Program-made: the position numbers and the translations under genes
Notes under the pieces: model-generated
What the model was told of the DNA's origin: nothing
The model's input: the letters and a program-made list of their open reading frames with translations, nothing else
The model's database searches: none
In this document: positions 1-10,312 of the stretch, piece after piece
Layout of the letters: every line of letters begins with the position of its first letter
Numbering within the stretch: position 1 is the first letter of the stretch
Assembly: GCF_029960815.1 (NCBI RefSeq)
Contig: NZ_JASBRE010000020.1
Location: 1 to 64,000 of the forward strand
Length of the DNA: 64,000 bases
Direction: 5' to 3'
Source: Pseudomonas sp. AL03
GTDB lineage: Bacteria > Pseudomonadota > Gammaproteobacteria > Pseudomonadales > Pseudomonadaceae

Positions 1-1204
1 TGTGAGTGGCGGTTTTATCGGCGGAATCGGCGCTGTCGCCGTTGGGGTTTTTCGCTTGGTCCGGGACGTTGTCGTGGTGTTCGTTTTGCTTGAGCGTGGT
101 GTTGCGCTTGGCGTCCCAACGTAGTTGCATCCGACCTTGTTTCAGGCCCGCAGCCACACCGCGCGCGGCGACCGATTTGTATTGGTCGACGTACTTCATG
201 AAGGTGTTGAGGATATTGAAAACAGCCTCGACGAAGCGCGTAGCCAGACCGGCGAGCACCATTCCGTACTTGATTCCACGAAGCTTCAAATAGGCTACGG
301 CAGCGGGCATGCCGACACCCGTGAGAGCCAGCGCCGAAGCAATCAGAATGTCGATCAGTACCGAGACAATGGCATGGCTGGCGGCCTCTGCTGTGGTACC
401 CGCAATTTCGCTAGACGGTAACGCCGAAAACCAAAGAGTCGCGGCACGAAACAGCAGGCAAAGCGCCGCTTCATCGCTGGCCAGCAACATGGCTTTTTCC
501 ATCGCGGCGGGTGATTGCTCCGCCAGATCGATAAGTTGCTGCGCACTGCTGCCGAGCCGTTCAAGGTGGGCGCCAGGATTTTTAAGGATTTCAAAGACGA
601 GGTTCAGGCCATCCCAAACACCCATGACTGCTGCCCAACTTCCCGCCAGCATTCCGTTCCCAGCGGCCGCAAAAGTCGACTGCGACCATTGCGGTTTAAA
701 GCCTTCCCATTCTTTGCGCAGCCACCCTTCCAACTCTTTGGTCAGGCCATCGTAGGAAGAGAAAAGATCATCAACTTGCTGCGGTGTGACTTCGTTGTGG
801 ACGTGAATGCGGTAGAACTTGCCCTCGTCCCCCTTGAACGTCCCTTTGCCATTTTCATCAAGCGTGACAGGCGTTGTTTTACCGCCGTCGATAGCAATCA
901 CATCAACCTGGATACTCCCAACGGGAACGTCATAAACCGATTCGAACTTGCTCTCGATTTCCAGCATCCCACCCTTCGGGCACTGCACGACGGTGGAGAG
1001 AAAATCGTCATCGCCACTGCTCACAGTGGTGCTGGTATTGCCGAACCGAATGATCCGCTCCATCCCCATTAGCGAAGGCAAATCAGTCGCGTGACTGGCC
1101 TTGTCTGCCGCCCGGCTCAACCAATGCTTAAGCTGTTCACGGTAGAGGGAAAGGGTGTTCGGGAAACTGTCGAGCTCCTGCTCGATACGCTCGATCTGAT
1201 CCAT
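1..1204 (-). CDS. Putative type VI secretion cargo effector, N-terminal part
   Basis: An open frame of 401 codons begins with ATG at 1204 and continues past the left edge, so the C-terminus, where a toxin domain would normally be, is missing. The start overlaps the stop of the DUF4123 gene (TGATG), so the two are translationally coupled. The first 170 or so residues are soluble and acidic. They are followed by hydrophobic stretches near residues 185-215 and 290-320, which could be membrane-inserting helices. The last visible part is polar and rich in Asp, Asn and Lys. I do not recognise the family and see no PAAR or Rhs repeat in the visible part. The role is inferred from position: genes directly after vgrG and DUF4123 usually encode the effector loaded on that spike. 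Confidence 0.6.
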   Translation of the reverse strand, partial: MDQIERIEQELDSFPNTLSLYREQLKHWLSRAADKASHATDLPSLMGMERIIRFGNTSTTVSSGDDDFLSTVVQCPKGGMLEIESKFESVYDVPVGSIQVDVIAIDGGKTTPVTLDENGKGTFKGDEGKFYRIHVHNEVTPQQVDDLFSSYDGLTKELEGWLRKEWEGFKPQWSQSTFAAAGNGMLAGSWAAVMGVWDGLNLVFEILKNPGAHLERLGSSAQQLIDLAEQSPAAMEKAMLLASDEAALCLLFRAATLWFSALPSSEIAGTTAEAASHAIVSVLIDILIASALALTGVGMPAAVAYLKLRGIKYGMVLAGLATRFVEAVFNILNTFMKYVDQYKSVAARGVAAGLKQGRMQLRWDAKRNTTLKQNEHHDNVPDQAKNPNGDSADSADKTATH

Positions 1205-1941
1205 CAGTTCAGCTCCGCCATCAGGTAGTCCAGCAAGGCGGTTTTGGGTGCTTGAGGCAGGTCCGGTGTCTCAAGAAAGATCGCGACCTTGTGCCGCAAT
1301 ACGCTTATCGAAAACCCTTCATAAAGATCAGGGCGTTCCTCGCTCAACCACTTCACCAAGTTGTTGATGCGGGTTGTTGCGGACTCCGCAGCGAGGTGTT
1401 TAAGCAGCGATTCAGAAACTTCCCACCAAGGAAAAACTCTTGCGGTTTTCAACGCACTGCCACCCATGGCGAGCGGCTGGCCATTGATCAAACAGCGGTC
1501 GATCACAGGCATTAACTGCGTGGCGTTAACTTCGGGAGACTTAAGGATCGACAGCAAATAACGCCCATCCCAAAAGCGGAAAAACACCGCGTTGCCGTTG
1601 GGCAAAAGGACTTGGGTAAGGCTGCGCAAATGCTCGACCAGCACTTCTTGAGAGGCCGAAGAAACCGCCAGCCAACCCCAATCGCTTGATTCGGTCGTGG
1701 CGACCCACTCCAGAAACTCACTGCAAGCGGCGACGATTCCGACATAGGGCATCACCGGTTCCCACTCGGCGTAAGCGCTGTCGGCCCAAATCGGGCTGGG
1801 TGCTTGAGCGATGCTCGAACGCTGCCAAGCTTTAAACGGTTCAGCGGAGCTCGCGTTGCTGAAAATGGCGAAGAGTTGCTCAGAAGATTTGAGGGGTTGG
1901 CTTACCAGCCAGTCGTGGGGCGACAAGCGATCAGGCTGCAC
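1204..1941 (-). CDS. DUF4123 type VI effector adaptor (Tap/TEC-like)
   Basis: This 245-residue protein resembles the DUF4123 adaptor family, which loads a specific effector onto the tip of its cognate VgrG. I chose GTG at 1941 as start because an AGGAGG ribosome binding site lies six bases upstream and the gene then overlaps the end of vgrG by 11 bases. A longer frame from 1989 has no such site. The N-terminus reads LSPHDWLVSQPL and further on come aromatic stretches such as WDGRYLLSIL, typical of the family. Position between vgrG and the putative effector, with both junctions overlapping, supports co-translation and the adaptor role. Confidence 0.8.
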   Translation of the reverse strand: MQPDRLSPHDWLVSQPLKSSEQLFAIFSNASSAEPFKAWQRSSIAQAPSPIWADSAYAEWEPVMPYVGIVAACSEFLEWVATTESSDWGWLAVSSASQEVLVEHLRSLTQVLLPNGNAVFFRFWDGRYLLSILKSPEVNATQLMPVIDRCLINGQPLAMGGSALKTARVFPWWEVSESLLKHLAAESATTRINNLVKWLSEERPDLYEGFSISVLRHKVAIFLETPDLPQAPKTALLDYLMAELN

Positions 1942-3949
1942 AGACACCCTCCTTGCAACGCTCACATTCCTCACAGAACGGCGCATCACTTTTCAGGCTT
2001 AGAATCTGTGCAGCACTCAGCAGCGCCGCCGGAGCGGCAACGAGATTCAACAGCGTATCCGGCGAGGCTGGCGCAGCAGTCATGGCCGGCATCAACGCAC
2101 CACCGACCTGAATCGGCACGCTGCTGAAAATCCCACCGGGACCAATGTTGATCCACTGCCCACCCGCCTGAATCGTCGCGCTGGCCCCGCCGTCGATCAC
2201 CACTTGCTGGCCGGCGCTGACATGGAATTGCTGACTGGCATTCAGCGCCTGGCTGGTCACGCGAATGTGCCGGTCACCGACCACCACCAGGTGATCATCC
2301 AGCTTCACTTCGGTCTGGCGCTGGCCATGGGTGATGCGTTGCTCGTCGGCCTTCAGCTCATGGCGAGCGGTGCCGGTGACGACGATGCTGCGCTGGTTAT
2401 CGACCTGCACCTGTTGATCGTTCAACACGTGTTGAGTCCAGTTTCGCTGGGCGCGCAGGTAGATTTCCTCGGCGCCTTTGCGATCCTCGATGCGCAATTC
2501 GTTGTAACCGCCGCCACCGGGACTACTTTGGCTGCGAAAAATGCTGCGGGTCTTGTCGGCGGGCAAGTCGAGCGGCACCGGTGTCGCCGCGTTTGGCAGG
2601 CAACCCATCACCAGCGGTTTATCCGCATCGGCGTCGATGAACCCGACCAGCACTTCCATGCCGACTCGCGGGATCAGCACGCTGCCGTAACGGTCGTGCG
2701 CCCAGCCGGTGGCCACGCGCAGCCAGCAACTGGAGTGTTCATTGAGCTGACCGTCACGGTCCCAGGCGAGCTGAACCTTGACCCGGCCGAACTCGTCGCA
2801 ATGGATTTCGCTGTCGGTCGGACCGGTGACCACGGCAGGTTGATAGCCGAGCATGCGTGGCTTTTCCGGCCCGAGCGGCGGACGAAACGAAACGTCCCAC
2901 GGGATTGCCAGAAAGGTATTGCGATAGCCCTGGAAATCTTCCGGGCTGTCGCTGGTGACCGACTCTTCCAGCACTTGCGGCTGGCGTCCACGGTGCTCAA
3001 TTTCGGTGATCAACCACAGATCATTCCACGACTGACGCGGGTGCTCGGCGAGATGTAGGAAGTGCCCGCAGACCAACGCAGATTCGTCGCCCCGACCTTC
3101 GGCCTGACGGAAGTCGGCGTTGTGGCGTTCGAGTGCTCGTTGAGCCAGATGTTTGCCGTGTTCGCGATCAGTGAACTGGCCAGGAAAGTGATAATCCTCC
3201 AGCACCGGTCGCTGTTCGCTGTCGAGGCGGCTTTCAAGTTGCAGGCGCGGTTTGCGGAAGTCGTAATCGCGACGGGTTACCGCTGTCGTCCGGGTTTCCA
3301 GCCGCACGTTGAAACGCTTGACGGCTGGCGCATCCGCCGCCATTCCGCTGCCCGGCAGGTATAACGTCGGCTCGGACAGACGAGGGAAAACCGTCTGGTC
3401 ATCACCAAACACCAGCAGGTGCCCGTCGAGGCTGTGCTGAAAGTGGTAGTGAATGCCGATCTCGGCACACAGCCGCTGGATGAACCCCAGATCGCTCTCG
3501 GCGTATTGCACACAGTACTCGCGCGCTGGGTAGTCGCTGCCGAGCCGAAACTCGAAGGCATCGCGCTGGATGCCATGGTCCTTGAGGATTTGCGCGACGA
3601 TCGTCGGCACGCTTTTGTGCTGAAAGATCCGCTGATTGATGCGCTGGCCCAGGTACGCCAGTCGCGGTACGAGACTGATTTGGTAACCCGTGAGGCGTTG
3701 TCCGGAATCGCTTTGGCCGACCCGAAAAATCTGACCATGAATGCCGGAACCTTGAGCATCAAAACTCAGAAATGCCTGACGATGCAGCAAGCTTTCGAGT
3801 TCGATGTCCGGCCGTTCGCTGACCAGTTCCAGGTCAAAACGGTAGGGCTGGCTGATGGCTTCCTTGCCCGTGAACTCAAGCACTTTGAGCTCATTCTGGA
3901 CGCCGTCGAGGGTCAACGTGAAACGCGGTTGATTGGCAGGAGCGAACAT
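1931..3949 (-). CDS. vgrG: Type VI secretion system spike protein VgrG
   Basis: This 672-residue protein forms the trimeric spike at the tip of the type VI secretion tube. The N-terminal half (about 1-330) is the phage gpD/gp27-like region. It is followed by a gp5 OB-fold segment (about 375-450, containing DEFGRVKVQLAWD and CWLRVATGWA) and a repetitive beta-helix needle region with a DUF2345-like portion. The length fits a spike without a large fused effector. The C-terminus ends in an unusual cysteine cluster, CEECERCKEGVC, which might bind metal or engage the adaptor; this is inference. No other structural type VI genes are in the window, so this is either an orphan vgrG island or the edge of a larger locus. 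Confidence 0.93.
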   Translation of the reverse strand: MFAPANQPRFTLTLDGVQNELKVLEFTGKEAISQPYRFDLELVSERPDIELESLLHRQAFLSFDAQGSGIHGQIFRVGQSDSGQRLTGYQISLVPRLAYLGQRINQRIFQHKSVPTIVAQILKDHGIQRDAFEFRLGSDYPAREYCVQYAESDLGFIQRLCAEIGIHYHFQHSLDGHLLVFGDDQTVFPRLSEPTLYLPGSGMAADAPAVKRFNVRLETRTTAVTRRDYDFRKPRLQLESRLDSEQRPVLEDYHFPGQFTDREHGKHLAQRALERHNADFRQAEGRGDESALVCGHFLHLAEHPRQSWNDLWLITEIEHRGRQPQVLEESVTSDSPEDFQGYRNTFLAIPWDVSFRPPLGPEKPRMLGYQPAVVTGPTDSEIHCDEFGRVKVQLAWDRDGQLNEHSSCWLRVATGWAHDRYGSVLIPRVGMEVLVGFIDADADKPLVMGCLPNAATPVPLDLPADKTRSIFRSQSSPGGGGYNELRIEDRKGAEEIYLRAQRNWTQHVLNDQQVQVDNQRSIVVTGTARHELKADEQRITHGQRQTEVKLDDHLVVVGDRHIRVTSQALNASQQFHVSAGQQVVIDGGASATIQAGGQWINIGPGGIFSSVPIQVGGALMPAMTAAPASPDTLLNLVAAPAALLSAAQILSLKSDAPFCEECERCKEGVCAA

Positions 3950-4112
3950 CCGATGTGTCTCTGCAGATTGAAGGCGGGCGATTCTGCATGAGCGGATAGG
4001 GGTGTTGAGGGAGGGACAGGAAAATCAGATTTGCCCTACTTTTTTAGGGAATCGTCCTTCAAAAATCGGAACAGTGACCTACAGACATACCCGTCAGATT
4101 GGTCGCACAGAC

Positions 4113-4150
4113 AAAAAAAGGCCCGCGTCCATGAGGAAGCGGGCCTTTTT
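4113..4150 (-). terminator. Bidirectional-looking intrinsic terminator after putP
   Basis: A seven-base-pair GGCCCGC/GCGGGCC stem with a 12-base loop has a run of A on its left and a run of T on its right. On the minus strand it lies just downstream of the putP stop and would end putP transcription. Confidence 0.75.
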
Positions 4151-4188
4151 CATGTTCGGCGAAAGGTCAGAGCATCAGCTCATCCCCA

Positions 4189-5673
4189 TCACTTGTTCAG
4201 GCGGAAATCTGCCTCGGCAGCAGCGAAGCGCTGAAGCATGCCTTTGGTAGGCTCGCCCATTTTACTGACGATGTAGATCGCCAGGCTGGCGAAGATGAAA
4301 CCAGGGATGATTTCGTACAGACCCAGCAGTTCGAAGTGTTTCCAGACGATCACGGTGATCGCACCGACCAGGATGCCGGCCAATGCGCCGTTACGGGTCA
4401 TGTCTTTCCAGATCACGGAGATCAGGACAACCGGACCGAACGCAGCACCGAAACCAGCCCAGGCGTAGCTGACCAGGCCCAGTACGCGGTTTTCCGGGTT
4501 AGCGGCCATCGCGATGGCGATCAGGGCAACCAGCAGCACCATGGCACGACCGACCCAAACCAGCTCCAGTTGGGACGCCGATTTACGCAGGAAGGTCTTG
4601 TAGAAGTCTTCGGTCAGGGCGCTCGAGCACACCAGAAGCTGGCAGCTCAGGGTACTCATTACCGCCGCCAGAATGGCCGACAGCAGTACACCGGCGATCC
4701 ATGGGTTGAACAGGATTTTGGCCAGTTCGATGAACACGCGCTCTGGGTTTTCGGTCACAGGACCGGCCAGCTCCGGGTGCGCCGAAAAGTAAGCGATACC
4801 GAAGAAGCCTACAGCGACGGTGCCGCCCAGGCACAGGATCATCCAAGTCATGGAGATACGACGAGCGTTAGCGATCGACTTGACCGAATCCGCCGCCATG
4901 AAACGCGCGAGGATGTGCGGCTGGCCGAAGTAGCCCAGGCCCCAGCCCATCAGCGAAATCACGCCGATGAAAGTGGTGTTTTTCAGCATGTCGAAGTTGC
5001 TTGGATCTTGTGCTTCGATGGCCAGGAACGTGGTGTCGACGCCGCCAGTGGCCAGCAGCACAATGATCGGCGTCAGCAACAGAGCGAAGATCATCAGCGT
5101 GGCTTGTACGGTGTCAGTCCAGCTCACTGCCAGGAAACCACCGACGAAGGTGTAGGCAATCGTCGCTGCAGCACCGGCCCACAGCGCCGTCTCGTAGGAC
5201 ATGCCGAAGGTGCTTTCAAACAGACGGGCGCCGGCCACGATGCCGGAGGCGCAGTAGATGGTGAAGAACACCAGAATCACGACCGCAGAGATGATCCGCA
5301 GCAGGCCGCTTTTGTCTTCGAAACGGCTGGAGAAGTAATCCGGCAGGGTCAACGCATCACCGTTGTGCTCGGTCTGCACCCGCAGACGGCCGGCGACGAA
5401 TAGCCAGTTCAGGTAAGCACCGACGATCAGGCCGATGGCGATCCAGCTTTCGGAGAGACCGGACATGTAGATGGCGCCCGGCAGGCCCATCAACAACCAG
5501 CCGCTCATGTCGGAGGCGCCGGCGGACAATGCAGTCACGACGCTGCCCAGGCTACGACCGCCCAGAATGTAGTCAGAAAGGTTATTGGTGGAGCGATAGG
5601 CCATGAAGCCGATCAGCACCATTGCTGCGATGTAGATCACGAAAGTGATCAGGGTTGGATTGCTAACGCTCAT
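4189..5673 (-). CDS. putP: Sodium/proline symporter PutP
   Basis: PutP is an inner-membrane sodium:solute symporter (SSF family) that imports L-proline with Na+. The 494-residue product starts MSVSNPTLITFVIYI at 5673, the usual PutP N-terminus. The frame extends upstream to 5766, but that extension is basic and non-hydrophobic. Conserved SSF features are visible: the AYRSTNNLSDYILGGRSLG segment after the first membrane helix, SAGASDMSGWLLMGLPGA in the second, and about 13 hydrophobic helices overall. It is divergent from putA and shares a control region full of PutA-type motifs, so uptake and catabolism of proline are likely co-regulated. A clear terminator follows. Confidence 0.95.
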   Translation of the reverse strand: MSVSNPTLITFVIYIAAMVLIGFMAYRSTNNLSDYILGGRSLGSVVTALSAGASDMSGWLLMGLPGAIYMSGLSESWIAIGLIVGAYLNWLFVAGRLRVQTEHNGDALTLPDYFSSRFEDKSGLLRIISAVVILVFFTIYCASGIVAGARLFESTFGMSYETALWAGAAATIAYTFVGGFLAVSWTDTVQATLMIFALLLTPIIVLLATGGVDTTFLAIEAQDPSNFDMLKNTTFIGVISLMGWGLGYFGQPHILARFMAADSVKSIANARRISMTWMILCLGGTVAVGFFGIAYFSAHPELAGPVTENPERVFIELAKILFNPWIAGVLLSAILAAVMSTLSCQLLVCSSALTEDFYKTFLRKSASQLELVWVGRAMVLLVALIAIAMAANPENRVLGLVSYAWAGFGAAFGPVVLISVIWKDMTRNGALAGILVGAITVIVWKHFELLGLYEIIPGFIFASLAIYIVSKMGEPTKGMLQRFAAAEADFRLNK

Positions 5674-5819
5674 TAAGTTACGCCCTGGCTTTGTTTTTAT
5701 GTAGCGGCGGCTGGTGAACCGCACGCAAACGACGACGTTTGACAGACGATTTCGGGTCCCGCGCATTTATGACTGATGTTTCCCCAGGAAAGCCATCAGC
5801 CGGGGCACCTGTCTTTTTT

Positions 5820-6078
5820 GACTGGTTGCACCTTGGGCGCGAATGCTATTCAACAAAGCAAATAAGGTGCAACCAGTTTCGTGAGAATAAGTTGCACCTA
5901 GTCGGATTTATCTGAAAAAGTCCTGTTTTTGCTCCCTTTTAGCGCAGTCCACGCGATTTACTAGAAGCAAAAGCACCAAGCAGGAGCGGTACGTTCGTAC
6001 CGGAATTTAATTCCTGACGAACTGCTTATTATTCCGACAAAAAAAGGGTTGCACCCGGTTGCACCTCGAGAGTTGCGC
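5820..6078. promoter_or_regulatory. putP-putA divergent control region with GTTGCA operator array
   Basis: The 462-base gap between putP and putA holds five exact GTTGCA motifs, the hexamer known as the core of the PutA operator in enteric bacteria: 5825-5830, 5868-5873 (inverted), 5891-5896, 6048-6053 and 6058-6063. A near match GTTGCG is at 6072-6077. The first two lie in a perfect 14-base inverted repeat (5821-5834 and 5864-5877) with a 29-base spacer. The last two are 10 bases apart, one helical turn. The layout suggests that PutA represses both genes cooperatively, as inferred from the motif and the N-terminal DNA-binding domain of the encoded PutA. Confidence 0.7.
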
Positions 6079-6135
6079 AGCTAATCTTGCCGCCAGCTGA
6101 TGCCACGCGGTCGTGGCAAACATGAGGATAAAAAT

Positions 6136-9100
6136 ATGGCTACCACCACCCTTGGGGTCAAACTTGACGACCCGACCCGCGAGCGCCTCAAGGCCGCCGC
6201 GACCTCGATTGATCGCACGCCGCACTGGCTGATCAAGCAGGCAATTTTCAATTACCTGGAAAAACTCGAGGGTGGTGCAACCCTGACCGAGCTGAGCGGT
6301 TTGACCAAGGATTCCGACGACGTCGTCGATGCGCCTCTGGATCACGCCCACCAATGCTTCCTCGAATTCGCCGAAAGCATCCTGCCGCAATCGGTGCTGC
6401 GCGCTTCGATCACGGCTGCTTACCGTCGCCCTGAGCCGGAAGTGGTGCCGATGCTTATCGAACAGGCGCGTCTGCCTGCTGCGATGGCCGAAGCCACTAA
6501 CAAACTCGCCTCTTCGATTGCCGAAAAACTGCGCAATCAGAAAAGCGCCGGCGGCCGTGCCGGGATTGTTCAGGGCCTGTTGCAGGAATTTTCCCTGTCG
6601 TCCCAGGAAGGCGTGGCGTTGATGTGCCTGGCCGAAGCGCTGCTGCGCATCCCGGACAAAGGCACGCGTGACGCGCTGATCCGCGACAAGATCAGCACCG
6701 GCAACTGGCACCCGCACTTGGGCAACAGCCCGTCGCTGTTCGTCAACGCCGCTACGTGGGGCTTGCTGCTGACCGGCAAACTGGTCGCCACCCACAACGA
6801 AGCCGGCCTGACTTCATCGCTGAGCCGCATCATTGGCAAGAGCGGCGAACCGATGATCCGCAAGGGCGTCGACATGGCGATGCGCCTGATGGGCGAGCAG
6901 TTCGTCACCGGTGAAACCATCGCCGAAGCCCTGGCCAACGCCAGCAAGTTCGAAGCCAAAGGCTTCCGCTATTCCTACGACATGCTGGGTGAAGCCGCAC
7001 TCACCGAGCACGATGCCCAGAAGTACCTGGCCTCGTACGAACAAGCCATCCACTCGATCGGCAAAGCGTCTCACGGCCGCGGGATTTATGAAGGCCCGGG
7101 CATTTCCATCAAGCTTTCGGCCCTGCACCCGCGCTACAGCCGTGCCCAGTACGAACGTGTGATGGACGAGTTGTACCCGCGCCTGCTGTCGCTGACCCTG
7201 CTGGCCAAGCAATACGATATCGGCCTGAACATCGACGCCGAAGAAGCCGACCGTCTCGAGCTGTCGCTGGATCTGCTGGAGCGTCTGTGCTTCGAGCCGC
7301 AACTGACCGGCTGGAACGGCATCGGTTTCGTGATCCAGGCTTATCAAAAGCGTTGCCCGTACGTGATCGATTACGTAATCGACCTGGCGCGTCGCAGCCG
7401 TCATCGCCTGATGATTCGCCTGGTGAAAGGCGCGTACTGGGACAGCGAGATCAAGCGCGCCCAGGTCGAAGGCCTGGAAGGCTATCCGGTCTACACCCGC
7501 AAGGTGTACACCGACGTTTCCTACATCGCCTGCGCCCGCAAACTGTTGTCGGTACCGGAAGTCATCTACCCGCAGTTCGCCACGCACAACGCCCACACCC
7601 TGTCGGCCATTTACCACATCGCCGGTCAGAACTATTACCCCGGCCAGTACGAGTTCCAGTGCCTGCACGGCATGGGCGAACCGCTGTACGAACAGGTTGT
7701 AGGCAAAGTTTCCGAAGGCAAGTTGAACCGTCCGTGCCGCGTGTACGCACCGGTCGGCACTCACGAAACATTGCTGGCGTACCTGGTGCGTCGCCTGCTG
7801 GAAAACGGCGCGAACACCTCGTTCGTCAACCAGATCGCCGATCAGTCCATCTCGATTCAGGCGCTGGTGGCCGATCCAGTGGCCAGCATCGAGCAGATGG
7901 CGACGCTGGAAGGCGGCTTCGGCCTACCGCACCCGCGTATCCCGCTGCCGCGTGATCTTTATGGTGCCGAGCGCGCCAACTCCAGCGGCATCGACATGGC
8001 CAACGAACATCGTCTGGCTTCCCTGTCCTGCGCCCTGCTGGCGACCGCTCATAACCACTGGAAAGCTGCGCCGATGCTCGGTTGCGCGTCCAGCACTGAA
8101 ACGCCGGCGCCGGTGCTGAACCCGTCCGATCTGCGTGATGTGGTCGGCCATGTGCAGGAAGCCACCGTCGAAGACGTCGACAATGCGATCCAGTGCGCCT
8201 TGAGCGCCGCGCCGATCTGGCAGGCCACTCCGCCCGCCGAACGCGCCGCGATTCTGGAACGTGCCGCCGATTTGATGGAGGGCGAGATCCAGCCGCTGAT
8301 GGGCCTGTTGGCTCGCGAAGCCGGCAAGACCTTCGCCAACGCCATCGCCGAAGTGCGTGAAGCCGTGGACTTCCTGCGTTATTACGCAGTGCAGGCTCGC
8401 AACGATTTCACCAACGACGCCCACCGCCCACTGGGTCCGGTGGTCTGCATCAGCCCGTGGAACTTCCCGCTGGCGATTTTCAGTGGTCAAGTCGCTGCCG
8501 CACTGGCCGCCGGTAACCCGGTATTGGCCAAGCCTGCGGAACAAACCCCGCTGGTCGCCGCTCAGGCCGTGCGCTTGCTGCTTGAAGCCGGGATTCCGGA
8601 AGGTGTGCTGCAACTGCTGCCGGGTCGCGGCGAAACCGTCGGTGCCCGTCTGGTTGGTGACGATCGGGTCAAAGGTGTGATGTTCACAGGCTCCACCGAA
8701 GTCGCTCGCTTGCTGCAACGCAACGTCGCCGGTCGCCTGGATGCTCAAGGTCGCCCGATTCCGCTGATCGCCGAAACCGGTGGCCAAAACGCGATGATCG
8801 TCGACTCCTCGGCACTCACCGAACAAGTGGTGATCGATGTTGTGTCCTCGGCGTTCGACAGCGCCGGTCAACGTTGCTCGGCGCTGCGCGTCTTGTGCTT
8901 GCAGGAAGACTCCGCTGACCGTGTCATCGAAATGCTCAAAGGCGCCATGGCTGAATGCCGTCTCGGCAATCCTGAGCGCCTGTCCGTGGACATCGGCCCG
9001 GTGATCGACGCCGAAGCCAAGGCGGGCATCGAGAAGCACATCCAGGCCATGCGCGACAAAGGTCGCAGCGTGTACCAGGTGGCAATCGCCAATACCGAAG

Positions 9101-10086
9101 AAGTCAAACGCGGCACCTTCGTGATGCCGACGTTGATCGAGCTGGAAAGCTTCGATGAGCTGCAACGGGAGATCTTCGGCCCGGTGCTGCACGTGGTTCG
9201 CTACAAGCGCAAAGACATCGATCAGCTGATTGGCCAGATCAACGCTTCCGGTTACGGCCTGACGCTCGGCGTGCACACGCGCATCGACGAGACCATCGCC
9301 AAGGTGATCGACAACGTCAACGCCGGTAACGTCTACGTAAACCGCAACATTGTGGGTGCCGTGGTCGGCGTGCAGCCGTTCGGCGGCGAAGGTTTGTCGG
9401 GCACGGGGCCGAAGGCGGGTGGTCCGCTGTACCTGTACCGTCTGTTGTCGACGCGCCCTACCGGTGCGATCGAACAGTCCTTCGCTCGCGGTGATGCTAT
9501 CGCGGCCCCGGATGTTCGTCTGCGTGATGCCATGAGCAAGCCGCTGAAGGCTCTGCAAGCCTGGGCTGACAGCAACAAGTTTGCCGACCTAAGCGCCCTG
9601 TGCGTGCAGTTCGCGGCGCAATCGCAAAGCGGGATCACCCGTGTTCTGGCGGGCCCGACCGGCGAGCGCAACAGCTACGCCATCCTGCCGCGCGAACACG
9701 TGCTGTGCCTGGCGGAAGTCGAAGGCGATCTGCTGACGCAACTGGCGGCGGTATTGGCCGTCGGCGGTTCGGCGGTATGGCCGGAAGCTGAATTGACCAA
9801 GGCGTTGTTCGCACGTCTGCCGAAGGAAGTTCAGGCAAGGATCAAGCTGGTTTCCGACTGGAGTAAGGACGAAGTGCTGTTTGATGCGGCTCTGCATCAC
9901 GGCCATTCCGATCAGCTGCGTGCGGTCTGCCAGCAGGTGGCCAAGCGTGCCGGTGCAATTGTCGGGGTTCATGGTTTGTCGCAAGGCGAGACCAACATTG
10001 CGTTGGAGCGTCTGGTGATCGAGCGGGCATTGAGTGTTAACACTGCTGCTGCGGGTGGTAATGCCAGCCTGATGACTATTGGCTAA
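6136..10086 (+). CDS. putA: Trifunctional PutA: proline dehydrogenase, P5C dehydrogenase and repressor
   Basis: PutA oxidises proline to glutamate in two steps (FAD-linked proline dehydrogenase, NAD-linked glutamate-semialdehyde dehydrogenase) and represses the put genes when proline is scarce. The 1316-residue length is that of a trifunctional PutA. Residues 1-45 form a ribbon-helix-helix DNA-binding domain ([18 protein letters not shown]). The proline dehydrogenase barrel spans about 260-600. The aldehyde dehydrogenase spans about 640-1110, with the general base Glu near 880 (AETGGQN) and catalytic Cys near 914 (GQRCSALR), followed by the C-terminal domain. ATG at 6136 is preferred to the upstream ATG at 6100 because it follows GAGGAT and begins the DNA-binding domain. 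Confidence 0.97.
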   Translation: MATTTLGVKLDDPTRERLKAAATSIDRTPHWLIKQAIFNYLEKLEGGATLTELSGLTKDSDDVVDAPLDHAHQCFLEFAESILPQSVLRASITAAYRRPEPEVVPMLIEQARLPAAMAEATNKLASSIAEKLRNQKSAGGRAGIVQGLLQEFSLSSQEGVALMCLAEALLRIPDKGTRDALIRDKISTGNWHPHLGNSPSLFVNAATWGLLLTGKLVATHNEAGLTSSLSRIIGKSGEPMIRKGVDMAMRLMGEQFVTGETIAEALANASKFEAKGFRYSYDMLGEAALTEHDAQKYLASYEQAIHSIGKASHGRGIYEGPGISIKLSALHPRYSRAQYERVMDELYPRLLSLTLLAKQYDIGLNIDAEEADRLELSLDLLERLCFEPQLTGWNGIGFVIQAYQKRCPYVIDYVIDLARRSRHRLMIRLVKGAYWDSEIKRAQVEGLEGYPVYTRKVYTDVSYIACARKLLSVPEVIYPQFATHNAHTLSAIYHIAGQNYYPGQYEFQCLHGMGEPLYEQVVGKVSEGKLNRPCRVYAPVGTHETLLAYLVRRLLENGANTSFVNQIADQSISIQALVADPVASIEQMATLEGGFGLPHPRIPLPRDLYGAERANSSGIDMANEHRLASLSCALLATAHNHWKAAPMLGCASSTETPAPVLNPSDLRDVVGHVQEATVEDVDNAIQCALSAAPIWQATPPAERAAILERAADLMEGEIQPLMGLLAREAGKTFANAIAEVREAVDFLRYYAVQARNDFTNDAHRPLGPVVCISPWNFPLAIFSGQVAAALAAGNPVLAKPAEQTPLVAAQAVRLLLEAGIPEGVLQLLPGRGETVGARLVGDDRVKGVMFTGSTEVARLLQRNVAGRLDAQGRPIPLIAETGGQNAMIVDSSALTEQVVIDVVSSAFDSAGQRCSALRVLCLQEDSADRVIEMLKGAMAECRLGNPERLSVDIGPVIDAEAKAGIEKHIQAMRDKGRSVYQVAIANTEEVKRGTFVMPTLIELESFDELQREIFGPVLHVVRYKRKDIDQLIGQINASGYGLTLGVHTRIDETIAKVIDNVNAGNVYVNRNIVGAVVGVQPFGGEGLSGTGPKAGGPLYLYRLLSTRPTGAIEQSFARGDAIAAPDVRLRDAMSKPLKALQAWADSNKFADLSALCVQFAAQSQSGITRVLAGPTGERNSYAILPREHVLCLAEVEGDLLTQLAAVLAVGGSAVWPEAELTKALFARLPKEVQARIKLVSDWSKDEVLFDAALHHGHSDQLRAVCQQVAKRAGAIVGVHGLSQGETNIALERLVIERALSVNTAAAGGNASLMTIG

Positions 10087-10096
10087 ACCCTCCTCG

Positions 10097-10208
10097 TGAT
10101 CGTTCCCACGCTCTGCGTGGGAATGCCTCCTGTGACGCTCTGCGTCACGCCGTTTGGGGACGCGGAGCGTCCCGGGCTGCATTCCCACGCGGAGCGTGGG
10201 AACGATCA
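10097..10208. repeat. REP-type palindromic element (family A), copy 1
   Basis: A 112-base element between putA and the acyl-CoA dehydrogenase gene. Its ends are inverted copies of TGATCGTTCCCACGCTC, each folding into a small TTCCCACGC/GCGTGGGAA hairpin. The centre has two more small hairpins (GTGACGC/GCGTCAC and GGGACGC/GCGTCCC). Near-identical copies lie at 12126, 16720, 49636 and 53914, and a shortened one at 47931. All are intergenic. Short ORFs inside it are artefacts of the repeat. Confidence 0.85.
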
Positions 10209-10312
10209 TGTCCTACCCTCGTTTTGCCCCTCCATCACGCTCATCAATCATCCTGTTCACCCCGCCCTTCCCACGCCTAGACTCGGTCCATTCCAAAAAA
10301 AGGTAGGCCGAC

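Noticed and set aside
7924-9558. Long open frame of 544 codons on the minus strand inside putA
   Set aside because: It lies opposite the aldehyde dehydrogenase domain, is rich in Arg, Gln and His, and has no family motif. It reflects codon bias of the GC-rich putA gene.
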